Below are positions 8,163 to 17,520 of a stretch of 64,000 nucleotides of DNA, in pieces (position 1 is the first letter of the stretch; each line of letters starts with the position of its first letter). Below the pieces are notes generated by a model, which worked only from the letters and a program-made list of their open reading frames with translations, was not told the origin of the DNA and searched no databases. Made by a program: the position numbers and the translations under genes. The stretch is from Filimonas effusa (GTDB lineage: Bacteria; Bacteroidota; Bacteroidia; Chitinophagales; Chitinophagaceae), in assembly GCF_004118675.1 (NCBI RefSeq), contig NZ_SDHZ01000001.1:1364001-1428000 (forward strand), given 5' to 3'.

Positions 8163-10409
8163 ATGAAGTTGCGATCCACATCCCTATTCATCCTATTGCT
8201 GCTGTTTGGCCTGCTGGCAGCGGGTCAGGGCAGGAAAACCGGCCGTCCACAACTGGGCGTTACACTAAGCGGCGGCGGCGCCAAGGGGCTTGCGCATATC
8301 GGCATACTAAAAGCTATCGATTCGGCGGGTTTGCATATAGATTATGTTACGGGCACCAGTATGGGAAGTATCATAGGCGCTTTATATGCCTGTGGATACA
8401 GTGGCGACAGTATTGAGCAGGTAGCGCGTAAGATAAACTGGGATGCGCTTTTATCGAATGCCGCGTCGCTGCGCACCATGGGCATGGATGAAAAGGATGA
8501 ATACGACAAGTTTGCGGTGGAGCTTCCCTGGGTGAACCATGCTTTCCGTTTGCCTTCGGGTATGCTGGAGTCGCAGGAGCTATGGCTTAAGTTCAGTGAG
8601 TTCTTTTTCCCGGTATTCCGGATCAAAGACTTCTCGAAACTGCCCCGCGGTTTCAAGTGTGTGGCGGCTGATATTTCGAACGGGGAAGCAGTAGTAATGG
8701 AAGATGGTGAAATAGTATCGGCGGTGCGGGCAAGTATGGCTATTCCAACTGTATTTACCGCGGTAGAGTACCAGGGCCGGAAGATGGTGGATGGCGGCAT
8801 CGTGCGTAATTTTCCTGTAAGAGACGCCAAGAAAATGGGGGCTGATTTTGTGATAGGCAGTAATGTATCCGGTTCGCTTTTGAGCAAGGAAAAGATCACC
8901 AATGCTTTCCAGGTATTATTACAGATCGCGTTTTTCAGGGAAGATGAAGACACCAGGAAGGAAAAGCAGCTTTGCGATATTTATATAGGGCATAGCCTCG
9001 ATGATTATTCAACCGGCAGCTTTGGTTCTTCCAAAGAGATCATCGACGAAGGCATTGAAGTAGGCAGGAAGATGTATCCGGTGTTCAAGCGCCTGGCAGA
9101 TTCATTGAACAGGATCTATGGCCCCGATAAACGCCATGCGCCCTGTGTACCGAAGGTACATTCCGTTAAAATAACCGAATCGGAAGTGAATGGTTTATCG
9201 CGTACGGGTAAGACCTTCTTTATGCGCCGTATGCAGTTTATACATGGTGAATGGTATGATGCTGCCAGTCTTGCCAAACATATCCGTGCCGCTTTTGGTA
9301 CACGCTATTACCAGAAGATCGTTTACCGCCTGGAGCCTTTAACGGATACTACTGCCAGGATCATCTTCGATATAGAAGAGCATCCTTTTACGTTTGCGAA
9401 GCTGGGTATTCACTATAACTCGTTTTCTGGCATCAGCGTATTATCGAATCTTACGTCGCGCAATTTCTTTACCCCTTATTCGCGCAGCATGGTAACGCTG
9501 AATGTGGGTGAGAACATGCGGATACGCGGGGAGCATGTACAGTATTTCGGCAAATTCAAGAACTTTTCCGCCAATGCCATGATACAGGCGGAGCAAGTGA
9601 ACATCAACACTTTCAACAACTATAAACAGGAGGGCATTTACCGGCAGAAATATTTCAAGTCGGAACTGAACATACGCAGGACATGGAACAACAAAGCGTC
9701 GCTGGGATTGGGTACCCGCTTTGAGGTGCTCGGCTATAGCCCCGACCTGGCTTCGAGCCTGGAAGCCAGGGGCAGCAGCAGTTTCACGAATTCTTACCTG
9801 TTCTTTAATTACAATACACTTTCGAACAATATTTATCCCCGGAAGGGACTTAAGCTGCATGCAGAGGCGGGTTATATTTATAACAGCAATCCCCGGTTCC
9901 ATTTCTATAACCGTGGCACCGCGCTCGACATGGATTCTATAGGCGCCAGCTTCGACAATTTCCTGCGCACTTCCCTTTCCGCCTCCAACTACACTCCTAT
10001 CAGCCGGAAGATCACGCTGATGCAACAGGTGCAGGCGGGTATCAATTTCAATGATCACCAGGGGTTCCTGAATGGCTATTATATTGGCGGGCTTAGCGGT
10101 AATGAGTTAAGGAACCAGATCACCTTTGCGGGTGTTGAAGAGGGCTCATTATATACCAGCAGCGCGGCGGCTTTACAGATTGGCGTGCGTTACCAGATGT
10201 ATAGCTCCATATTCCTTACGGGCAGGGCCAACCTGTTGTACCACGACTTTATCAATACCAACAGCAAATACCAGCTATCGGGTTATCTTACGGGGTATGC
10301 GCTCACATTTGGCTATAATTTCCTGATGGGGCCGCTCGAGATAAGTGCGATGTATTGTGACCAGTCGAGGAAGCTGCGGCCTTATATCAACCTGGGGATA
10401 GCGTTTTAG
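8163..10409 (+). CDS. Secreted patatin-like phospholipase with C-terminal outer-membrane barrel
   Basis: This is a 748-residue protein. Residues 1-20 are a signal peptide. The patatin domain follows with LSGGGAKGLAHIGIL (oxyanion loop, near residue 36), nucleophile motif GTSMG (Ser66) and the catalytic Asp in MVDGGIVRNF. A POTRA-like segment and a long beta-rich region with repeated aromatic-ended strands then follow, ending with NLGIAF, a typical final barrel strand. This PlpD-like layout would place a lipase domain outside or in the periplasm, linked to a BamA/Omp85-type barrel. The substrate is unknown; phospholipase A activity is inferred from the family. It stands alone between hutI and plsC. 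Confidence 0.88.
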   Translation: MKLRSTSLFILLLLFGLLAAGQGRKTGRPQLGVTLSGGGAKGLAHIGILKAIDSAGLHIDYVTGTSMGSIIGALYACGYSGDSIEQVARKINWDALLSNAASLRTMGMDEKDEYDKFAVELPWVNHAFRLPSGMLESQELWLKFSEFFFPVFRIKDFSKLPRGFKCVAADISNGEAVVMEDGEIVSAVRASMAIPTVFTAVEYQGRKMVDGGIVRNFPVRDAKKMGADFVIGSNVSGSLLSKEKITNAFQVLLQIAFFREDEDTRKEKQLCDIYIGHSLDDYSTGSFGSSKEIIDEGIEVGRKMYPVFKRLADSLNRIYGPDKRHAPCVPKVHSVKITESEVNGLSRTGKTFFMRRMQFIHGEWYDAASLAKHIRAAFGTRYYQKIVYRLEPLTDTTARIIFDIEEHPFTFAKLGIHYNSFSGISVLSNLTSRNFFTPYSRSMVTLNVGENMRIRGEHVQYFGKFKNFSANAMIQAEQVNINTFNNYKQEGIYRQKYFKSELNIRRTWNNKASLGLGTRFEVLGYSPDLASSLEARGSSSFTNSYLFFNYNTLSNNIYPRKGLKLHAEAGYIYNSNPRFHFYNRGTALDMDSIGASFDNFLRTSLSASNYTPISRKITLMQQVQAGINFNDHQGFLNGYYIGGLSGNELRNQITFAGVEEGSLYTSSAAALQIGVRYQMYSSIFLTGRANLLYHDFINTNSKYQLSGYLTGYALTFGYNFLMGPLEISAMYCDQSRKLRPYINLGIAF

Positions 10410-10410
10410 A

Positions 10411-10499
10411 AATAGATGGCTGCATTGCCGGAGCATGCCTGAGGAAGCAGAGAGAAACAGTCCTGATAATAGATGGCTGCCTTACCGGAGCATGCCTAA
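10411..10499. repeat. Two-copy imperfect direct repeat, 57-bp period
   Basis: AATAGATGGCTGC, followed by GGAGCATGCCT, occurs at 10,411-10,442 and again at 10,468-10,499 with three mismatches over 32 bases. Both copies lie just after the patatin stop codon. Function unknown; a local duplication is the simplest explanation. Confidence 0.6.
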
Positions 10500-10643
10500 G
10501 CAATGGAGATGGTAAAGAAAAGAGAAACAACCCGGAGGCGTGATAGCCTGCGCGTTCAGCAATGATAAAAGTCATAGCCCAGGTGAATACGGTAATCTAC
10601 ATTTACGCCTTTTTAACGGGTATTTACAGATAGATTATCGGCA

Positions 10644-11393
10644 ATGAAAAAAGTTCTGGGTTATATCTTCTCTCCTATACATTATTTGTTTTTCGGGTTT
10701 TTCCTTTTGTTATTTCATCCTATTCAATGGCTGAGTTTGAAGCTGGGTGGTTATAGCGGGCATAAGCGGTCGGTAGATATCCTGAATTACTTTCTGACAA
10801 GTACTTATTACCTGATGGGTACCAGGGCTAAATTTACCAATGTTCACCGGTTGCCGGAAGGCAGGCCTATACTGTTCATCGCGAATCACCAGAGCATGTA
10901 TGATATCCCTCCGATGATCTGGCATTTCAGGAAATATCATGCGAAGTTCATATCCAAGATAGAACTAACAAAGGGCATACCCAGTATATCCTTCAACTTA
11001 AAATATGGCGGGGCTGCGAATATCAATCGCAAAGATCCGAAGCAGTCGATAGGTGAAATATTAAAGCTGGCGCAGCGGATGCGTGATCAGAACTGGTCGG
11101 CCGTTATCTTTCCGGAAGGCACCCGTTCAAAAAACGGGGAGATGCGTGCGTTTGCCGTTGCGGGAGCTGCCACCATCCTAAAAAAAGTACCTGAGGCGCT
11201 GGTAGTGCCTGTAGCGATAAAGGGGGCCTGGAAACTGGTGCAGCATGGTGCTTTCCCGCTTAGTTTCGGGGAAAAGATGAGCTGGACGGTGCTTACTCCT
11301 ATTGAACCGGCGGGGCGTACTCCTGAAGCGGTTTTGAAGGAGGCCGAGGAGGCTGTGAAAAACGAGATGGCAGACCAGATGCGCAAGGCATAA
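10644..11393 (+). CDS. plsC: 1-acyl-sn-glycerol-3-phosphate acyltransferase (PlsC family)
   Basis: A 249-residue PlsC-type acyltransferase that adds the second acyl chain to lysophosphatidic acid in phospholipid synthesis. Catalytic motif NHQSMYD is at residues 81-87 (the usual HX4D as H82-D87) and the substrate motif FPEGTRS is at 156-162. One N-terminal hydrophobic segment (about residues 8-32) would anchor it to the inner membrane. The exact acyl acceptor cannot be read from sequence; related enzymes can act on ornithine or amino lipids instead. Monocistronic by spacing. Confidence 0.87.
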   Translation: MKKVLGYIFSPIHYLFFGFFLLLFHPIQWLSLKLGGYSGHKRSVDILNYFLTSTYYLMGTRAKFTNVHRLPEGRPILFIANHQSMYDIPPMIWHFRKYHAKFISKIELTKGIPSISFNLKYGGAANINRKDPKQSIGEILKLAQRMRDQNWSAVIFPEGTRSKNGEMRAFAVAGAATILKKVPEALVVPVAIKGAWKLVQHGAFPLSFGEKMSWTVLTPIEPAGRTPEAVLKEAEEAVKNEMADQMRKA

Positions 11394-11509
11394 ACCTTAT
11401 TTTCCGCAAACAGGCGATATTATCTCCCGGTGCGTTCTGCGCCAGCGAAACTGTTTGATTTTTGCAGCTAATGGTTTGAATGTTACAAGAGGCGGCGTTT
11501 GGCAGCCAC

Positions 11510-11517
11510 TACCTTTG
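11510..11517 (+). promoter_or_regulatory. Possible -7 element of the SDR gene
   Basis: TACCTTTG matches TAnnTTTG and is 20 bp before the ATG at 11,538. No -33 element at the right spacing was found. Confidence 0.35.
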
Positions 11518-11537
11518 CTATAGAAAATCAAATACGT

Positions 11538-12377
11538 ATGAGCAGTAAAGTATGGTATGTAACAGGCGCATCCAAGGGATTGGGATTGGCGCTGGTGCAG
11601 AAGCTGCTGGCGGCGGGTCATAAAGTAGTGGCTACTTCAAGGTCACTTTCCGCTTTAACCAAAGCAGTGGGCATTGACGCCAGTTCCCAGTTTTTACCTG
11701 TAGCAACCGATCTGGGCAATGAGCAATCCGTTGAAGCCTCTATTAGAGCGGCTGTGGATACTTTCGGCAGAATAGATGTGGTTGTTAACAATGCCGGCTA
11801 TGGTATAGGCGGTACTATTGAAGAGTTAAGCCAGGAGGAGATAAGGCAGAGCTTTGAAGTGAATGTATTTGGCACCATGACCGTAGCACAGAAGGCGATG
11901 CCTTACCTGCGTGCGCAGCGTTCGGGGCATTTGATCAATATTTCATCTATTGCCGGTTTTGCGGGTGCTACGGGGTGGGCTGTTTATGCGGCCGCCAAGC
12001 AGGCTGTAATTGGCTTTTCGGAAGTGCTTGCACAGGATGTCAAAGAGTTTGGTATAAAAGTAACAGTGGTAGCTCCGGGCGCCTTCCGCACACAATTTCT
12101 GACATCGGATTCGCTGGTATTGGCGGCGCACCAGATAAAAGATTACACCGAGGTAAGCGCTTCACACGCCCGTTACCGATCTATGGATGGTAAGCAAACA
12201 GGTGATCCGGATAAAGCTGCTGCTGTTTTTATGGAACTTGCAGCTTTACCTGAACCACCCGTCGTATTGTTTTTAGGTGAGGATGCCTGGAGCAGGGCTA
12301 CTGCCAAAATAGCGACCTTACAGGAAGGTCTGAACAACTGGAAAGCATTAACCTGCTCTACTCAACTCACGGTATAA
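11538..12377 (+). CDS. Short-chain dehydrogenase/reductase (classical SDR)
   Basis: This 279-residue NAD(P)-dependent oxidoreductase has the cofactor motif VTGASKGLGLAL right after the start, the stabilising NNAGYG, the catalytic serine in LINISSIAG and the YAAAK active-site motif. Substrate is not predictable. The ATG at 11,538 is chosen because the cofactor motif then lies about 8 residues from the N-terminus as usual; the frame is open upstream to a TTG at 11,499. Its stop codon directly abuts the stop of the convergent hutU gene, with no spacer. Confidence 0.9.
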   Translation: MSSKVWYVTGASKGLGLALVQKLLAAGHKVVATSRSLSALTKAVGIDASSQFLPVATDLGNEQSVEASIRAAVDTFGRIDVVVNNAGYGIGGTIEELSQEEIRQSFEVNVFGTMTVAQKAMPYLRAQRSGHLINISSIAGFAGATGWAVYAAAKQAVIGFSEVLAQDVKEFGIKVTVVAPGAFRTQFLTSDSLVLAAHQIKDYTEVSASHARYRSMDGKQTGDPDKAAAVFMELAALPEPPVVLFLGEDAWSRATAKIATLQEGLNNWKALTCSTQLTV

Positions 12378-14027
12378 CTATTTATCAAGTTTGAACGCAT
12401 GCGCCGTTGCTTTTGCCTGTTCGTAACCTGCATCGGCATGACGGATAACGCCTGTGGCGGGGTCGTTGTGCAGGACGCGGCTGAGACGTGCAGCAGCAGC
12501 ATCGGTGCCATCGGCAACGATCACCATGCCGGCGTGGATGCTGTAACCCATGCCAACACCGCCGCCGTGGTGAAGGCTTACCCAGCTTGCTCCGCCGGCC
12601 GTGTTTACCAGGGCATTCAAGATCGGCCAATCGGCAACAGCATCGCTGCCATCGAGCATGGCTTCCGTTTCGCGGTTGGGGGAAGCAACAGAGCCGGTGT
12701 CGAGGTGATCGCGGCCAATAACGATAGGTGCTTTTACTTTGCCGGAGCGCACCAGTTCATTGAATGCCAGCCCGGCTTTCTCGCGCTCACCCAGTCCTAA
12801 CCAGCATATTCTTGCGGGCAGTCCCTGGAAGGAGATCTTTTCTTTGGCGAGCTTGAGCCAGCGTTGCAGGCTTTCGTTTTGGGGGAAGAGGTTTGCTATG
12901 ACCTCGTCGGTTGCAGCGATATCGGCGGGGTCGCCGCTTAAGGCAGCCCAGCGGAACGGGCCTTTCCCTTCGCAAAACAGCGGGCGGATATAGGCAGGCA
13001 CAAAACCGGGGAAGTTAAAAGCATTCGCCAATCCGTATTCTTTGGCGCGGGCGCGCAGGTTGTTGCCGTAATCGAAAGTGATGGCGCCTGCTGCCTGCAA
13101 ATCGAGCATCAGTTGTACATGCAGCTTCATACTATCGTACGCCAGGGAGAGATATTTTGATTTATCGGATGTTCTTAATGCCGTTGCCTGCTCATTCGTT
13201 AAGGTATGCGGGATATAACCTACCAGCGGGTCATGTGCAGAAGTCTGGTCGGTTAAGACATCTACCTTTATGTTCCGGTCTTTTAGTCTTTGTAATAAAT
13301 GAACTGCATTTGCCAGTACGCCAATGCTTACCGCTTTGCCTGCTGCTTTGGCTTCCAGCGCCGCATCGATCGCCTGATCGAGGTCGGAGAACTTAAGGTC
13401 GAGGTATTTTGTTTCCAAGCGTTTATCGATACGCCATTCCTCAACTTCGGCCACCAGGCAAACGCCTTCGTTCATGGTTACCGACAGTGGCTGAGCGCCG
13501 CCCATTCCTCCGAGGCCGGCGGTTACGCTGAGAGTGCCTTTAAGCGTGCCGCCGAAGTGTTTGCGGGCTACGGCTGCAAAGGTTTCATAAGTGCCTTGTA
13601 CGATGCCCTGGGATCCTATGTAAATCCAGGAGCCGGCAGTCATCTGGCCGTACATGATAAGTCCTTTTTTCTCTAGCTCATCGAAATGCTCCCAGTTGGC
13701 CCATTGCGGCACCAGCTGAGAATTGCTGATAAGCACCCTGGGCGTATCGGGATGCGTTTTGAGGATGCCAACGGGTTTACCGCTCTGGATAAGCAGGGTT
13801 TCATCGTTTTCCAGGACTTTCAGCGCTGCGATGATATTATCAAGCGCTTCGAGATTGCGGGCGGCTTTACCACGGCCTCCGTAGACAATAAGTTCTTCCG
13901 GTTTTTCCGCAACGGCGGGGTCGAGGTTGTTCAGGAGCATGCGCAGCGCTGCTTCCTGAAGCCATCCTTTACAATTGAGCGTTGTACCTGTAGGGGTTTT
14001 ATATTTCAATGCATCGTAAGTTGCCAT
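12378..14027 (-). CDS. hutU: Urocanate hydratase
   Basis: This 549-residue NAD-dependent enzyme converts urocanate to imidazolone propionate, the second step of histidine degradation. Conserved stretches include [55 protein letters not shown] (with the cysteine expected near the active site) and [15 protein letters not shown]. Length matches the family. It starts 12 bp after hutH and is the last gene of the marR-hutH-hutU operon. It converges on the SDR gene without a visible terminator hairpin. Confidence 0.96.
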   Translation of the reverse strand: MATYDALKYKTPTGTTLNCKGWLQEAALRMLLNNLDPAVAEKPEELIVYGGRGKAARNLEALDNIIAALKVLENDETLLIQSGKPVGILKTHPDTPRVLISNSQLVPQWANWEHFDELEKKGLIMYGQMTAGSWIYIGSQGIVQGTYETFAAVARKHFGGTLKGTLSVTAGLGGMGGAQPLSVTMNEGVCLVAEVEEWRIDKRLETKYLDLKFSDLDQAIDAALEAKAAGKAVSIGVLANAVHLLQRLKDRNIKVDVLTDQTSAHDPLVGYIPHTLTNEQATALRTSDKSKYLSLAYDSMKLHVQLMLDLQAAGAITFDYGNNLRARAKEYGLANAFNFPGFVPAYIRPLFCEGKGPFRWAALSGDPADIAATDEVIANLFPQNESLQRWLKLAKEKISFQGLPARICWLGLGEREKAGLAFNELVRSGKVKAPIVIGRDHLDTGSVASPNRETEAMLDGSDAVADWPILNALVNTAGGASWVSLHHGGGVGMGYSIHAGMVIVADGTDAAAARLSRVLHNDPATGVIRHADAGYEQAKATAHAFKLDK

Positions 14028-14039
14028 AATGATAAGGTT

Positions 14040-15566
14040 TTAAGCAGTTTTAGGATAAATGATCTCATTGGAAGCGGCTTTCCAGTTGCGGAGGAATTCA
14101 ATGGAATTCACCATATCGTTGTGTAACACACGATCCACTTCATTGAATGAAACCACCTGGCGGAAGGCAGCATATAGTTCTTCGAGAACAGGAGAAGTTT
14201 TTAAAGGTCTCCTGAAATCCAATGCCTGTGCGGCACTCATAAGTTCTATCGCCAATAGTTTTTCAACATTATTCATGACACGCAAACATTTTGTTGCGGC
14301 GTTGGCCCCCATGCTTACGTGGTCTTCCTGGTTGTTGGAGGAAGAGATGCTATCAACACTGGCTGGCGTACAGAGTTGTTTATTCTCGCTCACAATGCCT
14401 GCGGCTGTGTATTGCGGGATCATAAAGCCGCTGTTGAGGCCTGCTTCTTTTACGAGGAACAAAGGCAGATTGCGCTGACCGCTGATAAGCTGGTAGGTTC
14501 TGCGTTCGCTGATATTTCCCAGTTCACTCATGGCGATGGACAGGAAGTCGAGATGCAGGGCAAGCGGCTGTCCGTGGAAGTTGCCGCCGCTAACAATCAG
14601 GTCGTCGTGCGGGAAGATATTAGGGTTATCGGTCACGGAATTAATTTCCGTCATAAAGACCTGTAGTACCGTGTCGAAAACATCTTTGGAGGCACCGTGT
14701 ACCTGTGGCACACAGCGGAAGCTATAAGGATCCTGCACCTGTTTCTTAGGCTGGTCGCCGATCTCGCTCTGCGCGAGGTATTGCCTGATGGCGCGCGCGG
14801 TAGCTACCTGTCCTTTATGCGGGCGGATCTCATGAATAAAGGGATGGAGCGGTCCTTTAATGCAGTCAAAGGCATCAAAAGACAGCGCTGTGATGAGGTC
14901 GGCCATTTTAAGCAGGTGTTCGGCCTTTTTCAGGCAGTACATACCATAGGCGCTCATGAACTGAGTGCCGTTGATCAATGCCAGGCCTTCTTTGCTTTGC
15001 AGGTGAATAGGTTCCCATCCCAGTTCTTTGAGCACCTCCTGAGCAAGGCGTTTCTTTCCCTGGTAATACACTTCGCCCAAACCTATCAACGGCAGGCTTA
15101 AATGACTTAAAGGGGCAAGATCGCCTGAGGCACCGAGTGAGCCCTGGGTATAGATCACGGGCAAGACACCTTTGTTATACATTTCCATCAGCCGCTTCAC
15201 CGTATCGACCTGAACGCCGCTGTGGCCATAGCTGAGCGACTTTATCTTGAGCATGATCATCAGCTTCACAATATCGTGGGGCACCTCTTCTCCGAGTCCG
15301 CAGGCGTGCGATTTAATGAGGTTATCCTGGAGCTGTTCAATCTGGTCCTTGTCGATTTTAACGTGTTGCAGGAATCCGAACCCGGTATTGATGCCATAAT
15401 AGAGCGCCCCGGGCTCATCCATTTTCTGATCGAGATAAGCGCGGCAGGCTGCAATTTTCTCATGGGCGTCGAATGTGACAGAAACCAGCTGATGGTAATC
15501 CAGCAAGTCTTTTACCTGGTTAAAACTTAACCATTTGCTGTCTAAAGGCAGGTAGTTATAGCTCAT
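14040..15566 (-). CDS. hutH: Histidine ammonia-lyase
   Basis: This 508-residue enzyme removes ammonia from L-histidine to give urocanate. The self-formed MIO prosthetic group comes from Ala146-Ser147-Gly148 in QGSLGASGDLAPLSH. Other family pieces are YYGINTGFGFLQ and, near the C-terminus, SSSNNQEDHVSMGANAA. The start ATG overlaps the last codons of the upstream MarR gene by 11 bases, so translation is probably coupled to the regulator. The downstream hutU follows after 12 bp. Confidence 0.95.
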   Translation of the reverse strand: MSYNYLPLDSKWLSFNQVKDLLDYHQLVSVTFDAHEKIAACRAYLDQKMDEPGALYYGINTGFGFLQHVKIDKDQIEQLQDNLIKSHACGLGEEVPHDIVKLMIMLKIKSLSYGHSGVQVDTVKRLMEMYNKGVLPVIYTQGSLGASGDLAPLSHLSLPLIGLGEVYYQGKKRLAQEVLKELGWEPIHLQSKEGLALINGTQFMSAYGMYCLKKAEHLLKMADLITALSFDAFDCIKGPLHPFIHEIRPHKGQVATARAIRQYLAQSEIGDQPKKQVQDPYSFRCVPQVHGASKDVFDTVLQVFMTEINSVTDNPNIFPHDDLIVSGGNFHGQPLALHLDFLSIAMSELGNISERRTYQLISGQRNLPLFLVKEAGLNSGFMIPQYTAAGIVSENKQLCTPASVDSISSSNNQEDHVSMGANAATKCLRVMNNVEKLLAIELMSAAQALDFRRPLKTSPVLEELYAAFRQVVSFNEVDRVLHNDMVNSIEFLRNWKAASNEIIYPKTA

Positions 15567-16065
15567 TTTGTTGACTTTCCTTTTTTGTTAGGCAGGCTTC
15601 TACCCTATTGAACAGGGAGTTTGCCTGGATATTATTTTCCAATTCCGTTAATGCTGTAAGCACCTGTGCGCTGGCGGCGCTTTCGTGCGCCAGTTGTTGC
15701 ATAGCCTGCTGCAGGGCTTCCCAAACGGGCTGGATCTTCTGTAACAGCTTACTGCCTTTTGAGGTGAAGGTGACCACTTTACGGCGGGCATCCGATGCCG
15801 ATGCAGTTGTTTTGATAAGGCCTTTTTCTTCCAGGTTACTCACCATCTGGCTGGCAGCGGAATGCGAGGTATTGAGCGTTTCTGCGATATCTTTTATGCT
15901 TACCTCTTTTTCACGAGAGAGAAGATAGAATACAGGAAACCAGGAAGCGTCGAAAGGAATCTGGTGGGCTTTATAGATGGCGCTCACATCGCCCAGAAAG
16001 GTATCTCCCAACCTTTTAAGCCGGCTGCCAAATACAAGGAATCCCAGTGACTGATAGAAGTTCAT
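15556..16065 (-). CDS. MarR-type transcriptional regulator of the hut operon
   Basis: A 169-residue winged-helix protein: VSIKDIAETLNTSHSAASQMVSNLEEKGLI is the helix-turn-helix and SDARRKVVTFTSKG the wing. The ATG at 16,065 is preferred over the in-frame codon at 16,095, because a perfect 24-bp palindrome lies at 16,069-16,092 and would otherwise be inside the gene. The protein is the first gene of an operon with hutH and hutU, overlapping hutH. Its role as a hut repressor, probably sensing urocanate or histidine, is inferred from position; most bacteria use HutC or HutP instead. Confidence 0.85.
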   Translation of the reverse strand: MNFYQSLGFLVFGSRLKRLGDTFLGDVSAIYKAHQIPFDASWFPVFYLLSREKEVSIKDIAETLNTSHSAASQMVSNLEEKGLIKTTASASDARRKVVTFTSKGSKLLQKIQPVWEALQQAMQQLAHESAASAQVLTALTELENNIQANSLFNRVEACLTKKESQQNEL

Positions 16066-16068
16066 AGA

Positions 16069-16092
16069 AAATATATAAGCGCTTATATATTT
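16069..16092. promoter_or_regulatory. Perfect 24-bp palindromic operator of the MarR-hut operon
   Basis: The half-site AAATATATAAGC at 16,069-16,080 is followed immediately by its exact reverse complement at 16,081-16,092. It ends three bases from the regulator's ATG. A long AT-rich dyad here is what a MarR dimer would bind, giving autoregulation of marR-hutH-hutU. Confidence 0.75.
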
Positions 16093-16231
16093 CAAAGATA
16101 GGGAAATAGATCAAAGATGAAACTGGCATTGGCGTGGCAGTGAGAGCGCATGGAACGTTTGCAGGGGTAATGCGGCTTTAAGGCGGCTTAGAGGCGGCTA
16201 TATAAAGCGTACTTTTTGGTAGCGGGAGGCA

Positions 16232-16263
16232 TTGTTCAGTTCGGGTATCCGTTGTTATCTTTG
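16232..16263 (+). promoter_or_regulatory. Bacteroidota promoter of the dihydrouridine synthase gene
   Basis: TTG at 16,232-16,234 and TATCTTTG at 16,256-16,263 are separated by 21 bp, matching the -33/-7 layout. Transcription would start near 16,270, about 45 bases before the gene. Confidence 0.65.
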
Positions 16264-16313
16264 CGTTTCAAGGGCAAGGCCCCAACAATATAACTCTTTA
16301 ATACTTAGCAGTT

Positions 16314-17351
16314 TTGGTGAAGATAGGCAATATTGAACTTCCGGATTTTCCACTATTGGTAGCCCCGATGGAAGATGTAAGCGGCCCTCCTTTCCGGGCG
16401 GTGTGCAGGGCTAACGGGGCCGACCTGGTGTATACGGAATTCATTTCGAGCGAGGGATTGATCAACAAAGCCATCAGCAGCCGCCGTAAACTTCATTTGC
16501 TTGAGGAGGAGCGGCCGGTGGGGATCCAGCTTTTTGGCGGGGACGAAGGCAGGCTGGCACTGGCAGCGCAGATTGCCGATGTTACGCAGCCTGATTTGAT
16601 AGATATCAACTTCGGTTGTCCTGTCAAAGGCATAGTGACCAAGGGGGCTGGCGCCGGAGTATTAAAGGATGTAGCTCTTATGGTACGGCTAACCAAGGCC
16701 TGTGTAAATGCCACACGACTGCCGGTTACCGTAAAAACACGTCTTGGCTGGGATGAGCAAAACAAGAACATAGAAGAGGTGGCGGAGCGTTTGCAGGATG
16801 TGGGTATAAAGGCGCTGTGCATTCATGGCCGTACGCGCATGCAAATGTATAAAGGCGAGGCAGACTGGTCGCTTATTGCCAGGGTAAAGAACAATCCGCG
16901 TATACATATCCCGATCTTCGGTAATGGAGATATAGACAGTGCTGCAAAGGCGCTGACTTATAAAAACCGTTATGGCGTTGATGGTATCATGATTGGAAGG
17001 GCTGCCATTGGCTATCCCTGGCTTTTCCGTGAGATCAAACATTATGCTGCTATGGGAGAGCTGCCTCCTCCCCCTTCGGTGCAGGATCGTGTGGCTGTGT
17101 GCAAGATGCACCTGGAGAAACTACTTGACTGGAAAGGGCCGGTAGCAGGCATTTATGAGATGCGCCAGCATTATACCAAATACCTTAAAGGACTACCTGA
17201 ACTGAAAGAATGGCGCAGCCGCCTGGTGACGCTTAAGACACAGGAGGAGATATTATCAGTACTTGATACAATAGTAACACAGTATGGTGACTTTGAAATT
17301 CAGCGTACGGCTATCGAGCTGATCAATTATCATGAGAACTGTCCGTTATAG
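16314..17351 (+). CDS. dusB: tRNA-dihydrouridine synthase (Dus family)
   Basis: The 345-residue FMN enzyme reduces uridines in the tRNA D-loop. The start resembles DusB (KIGNIELPDFPLLVAPMEDVSGPPFR). The motif DINFGCPVKGI holds the catalytic cysteine; KTRLGW, CIHGRTR and the FMN-binding GNGDI and MIGRAAIGYPW follow in order. The gene begins with TTG (16,314) directly followed by GTG (16,317); either may be the start, and no ATG is available nearby. Assignment to DusB rather than another Dus paralogue is by overall resemblance. Confidence 0.85.
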   Translation: MVKIGNIELPDFPLLVAPMEDVSGPPFRAVCRANGADLVYTEFISSEGLINKAISSRRKLHLLEEERPVGIQLFGGDEGRLALAAQIADVTQPDLIDINFGCPVKGIVTKGAGAGVLKDVALMVRLTKACVNATRLPVTVKTRLGWDEQNKNIEEVAERLQDVGIKALCIHGRTRMQMYKGEADWSLIARVKNNPRIHIPIFGNGDIDSAAKALTYKNRYGVDGIMIGRAAIGYPWLFREIKHYAAMGELPPPPSVQDRVAVCKMHLEKLLDWKGPVAGIYEMRQHYTKYLKGLPELKEWRSRLVTLKTQEEILSVLDTIVTQYGDFEIQRTAIELINYHENCPL

Positions 17352-17520
17352 GGAGCCATCCTGTAACGTTTTCCATGAGAAATGAGGTACGGGCTTCTAA
17401 AGAAATAGCACGACTGGCGTTACCGCCTATCCCTGTTTTCAAATTTACTTTCGGAAATAATATTAAGTATCTATAATTTAGCGGGATTCACCTCCCATTT
17501 AAATTGCAATTACTTAATAT

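Noticed and set aside
10411-10499. Repeat pair as a CRISPR-like array
   Set aside because: Only two imperfect copies, no spacer series and no cas genes.
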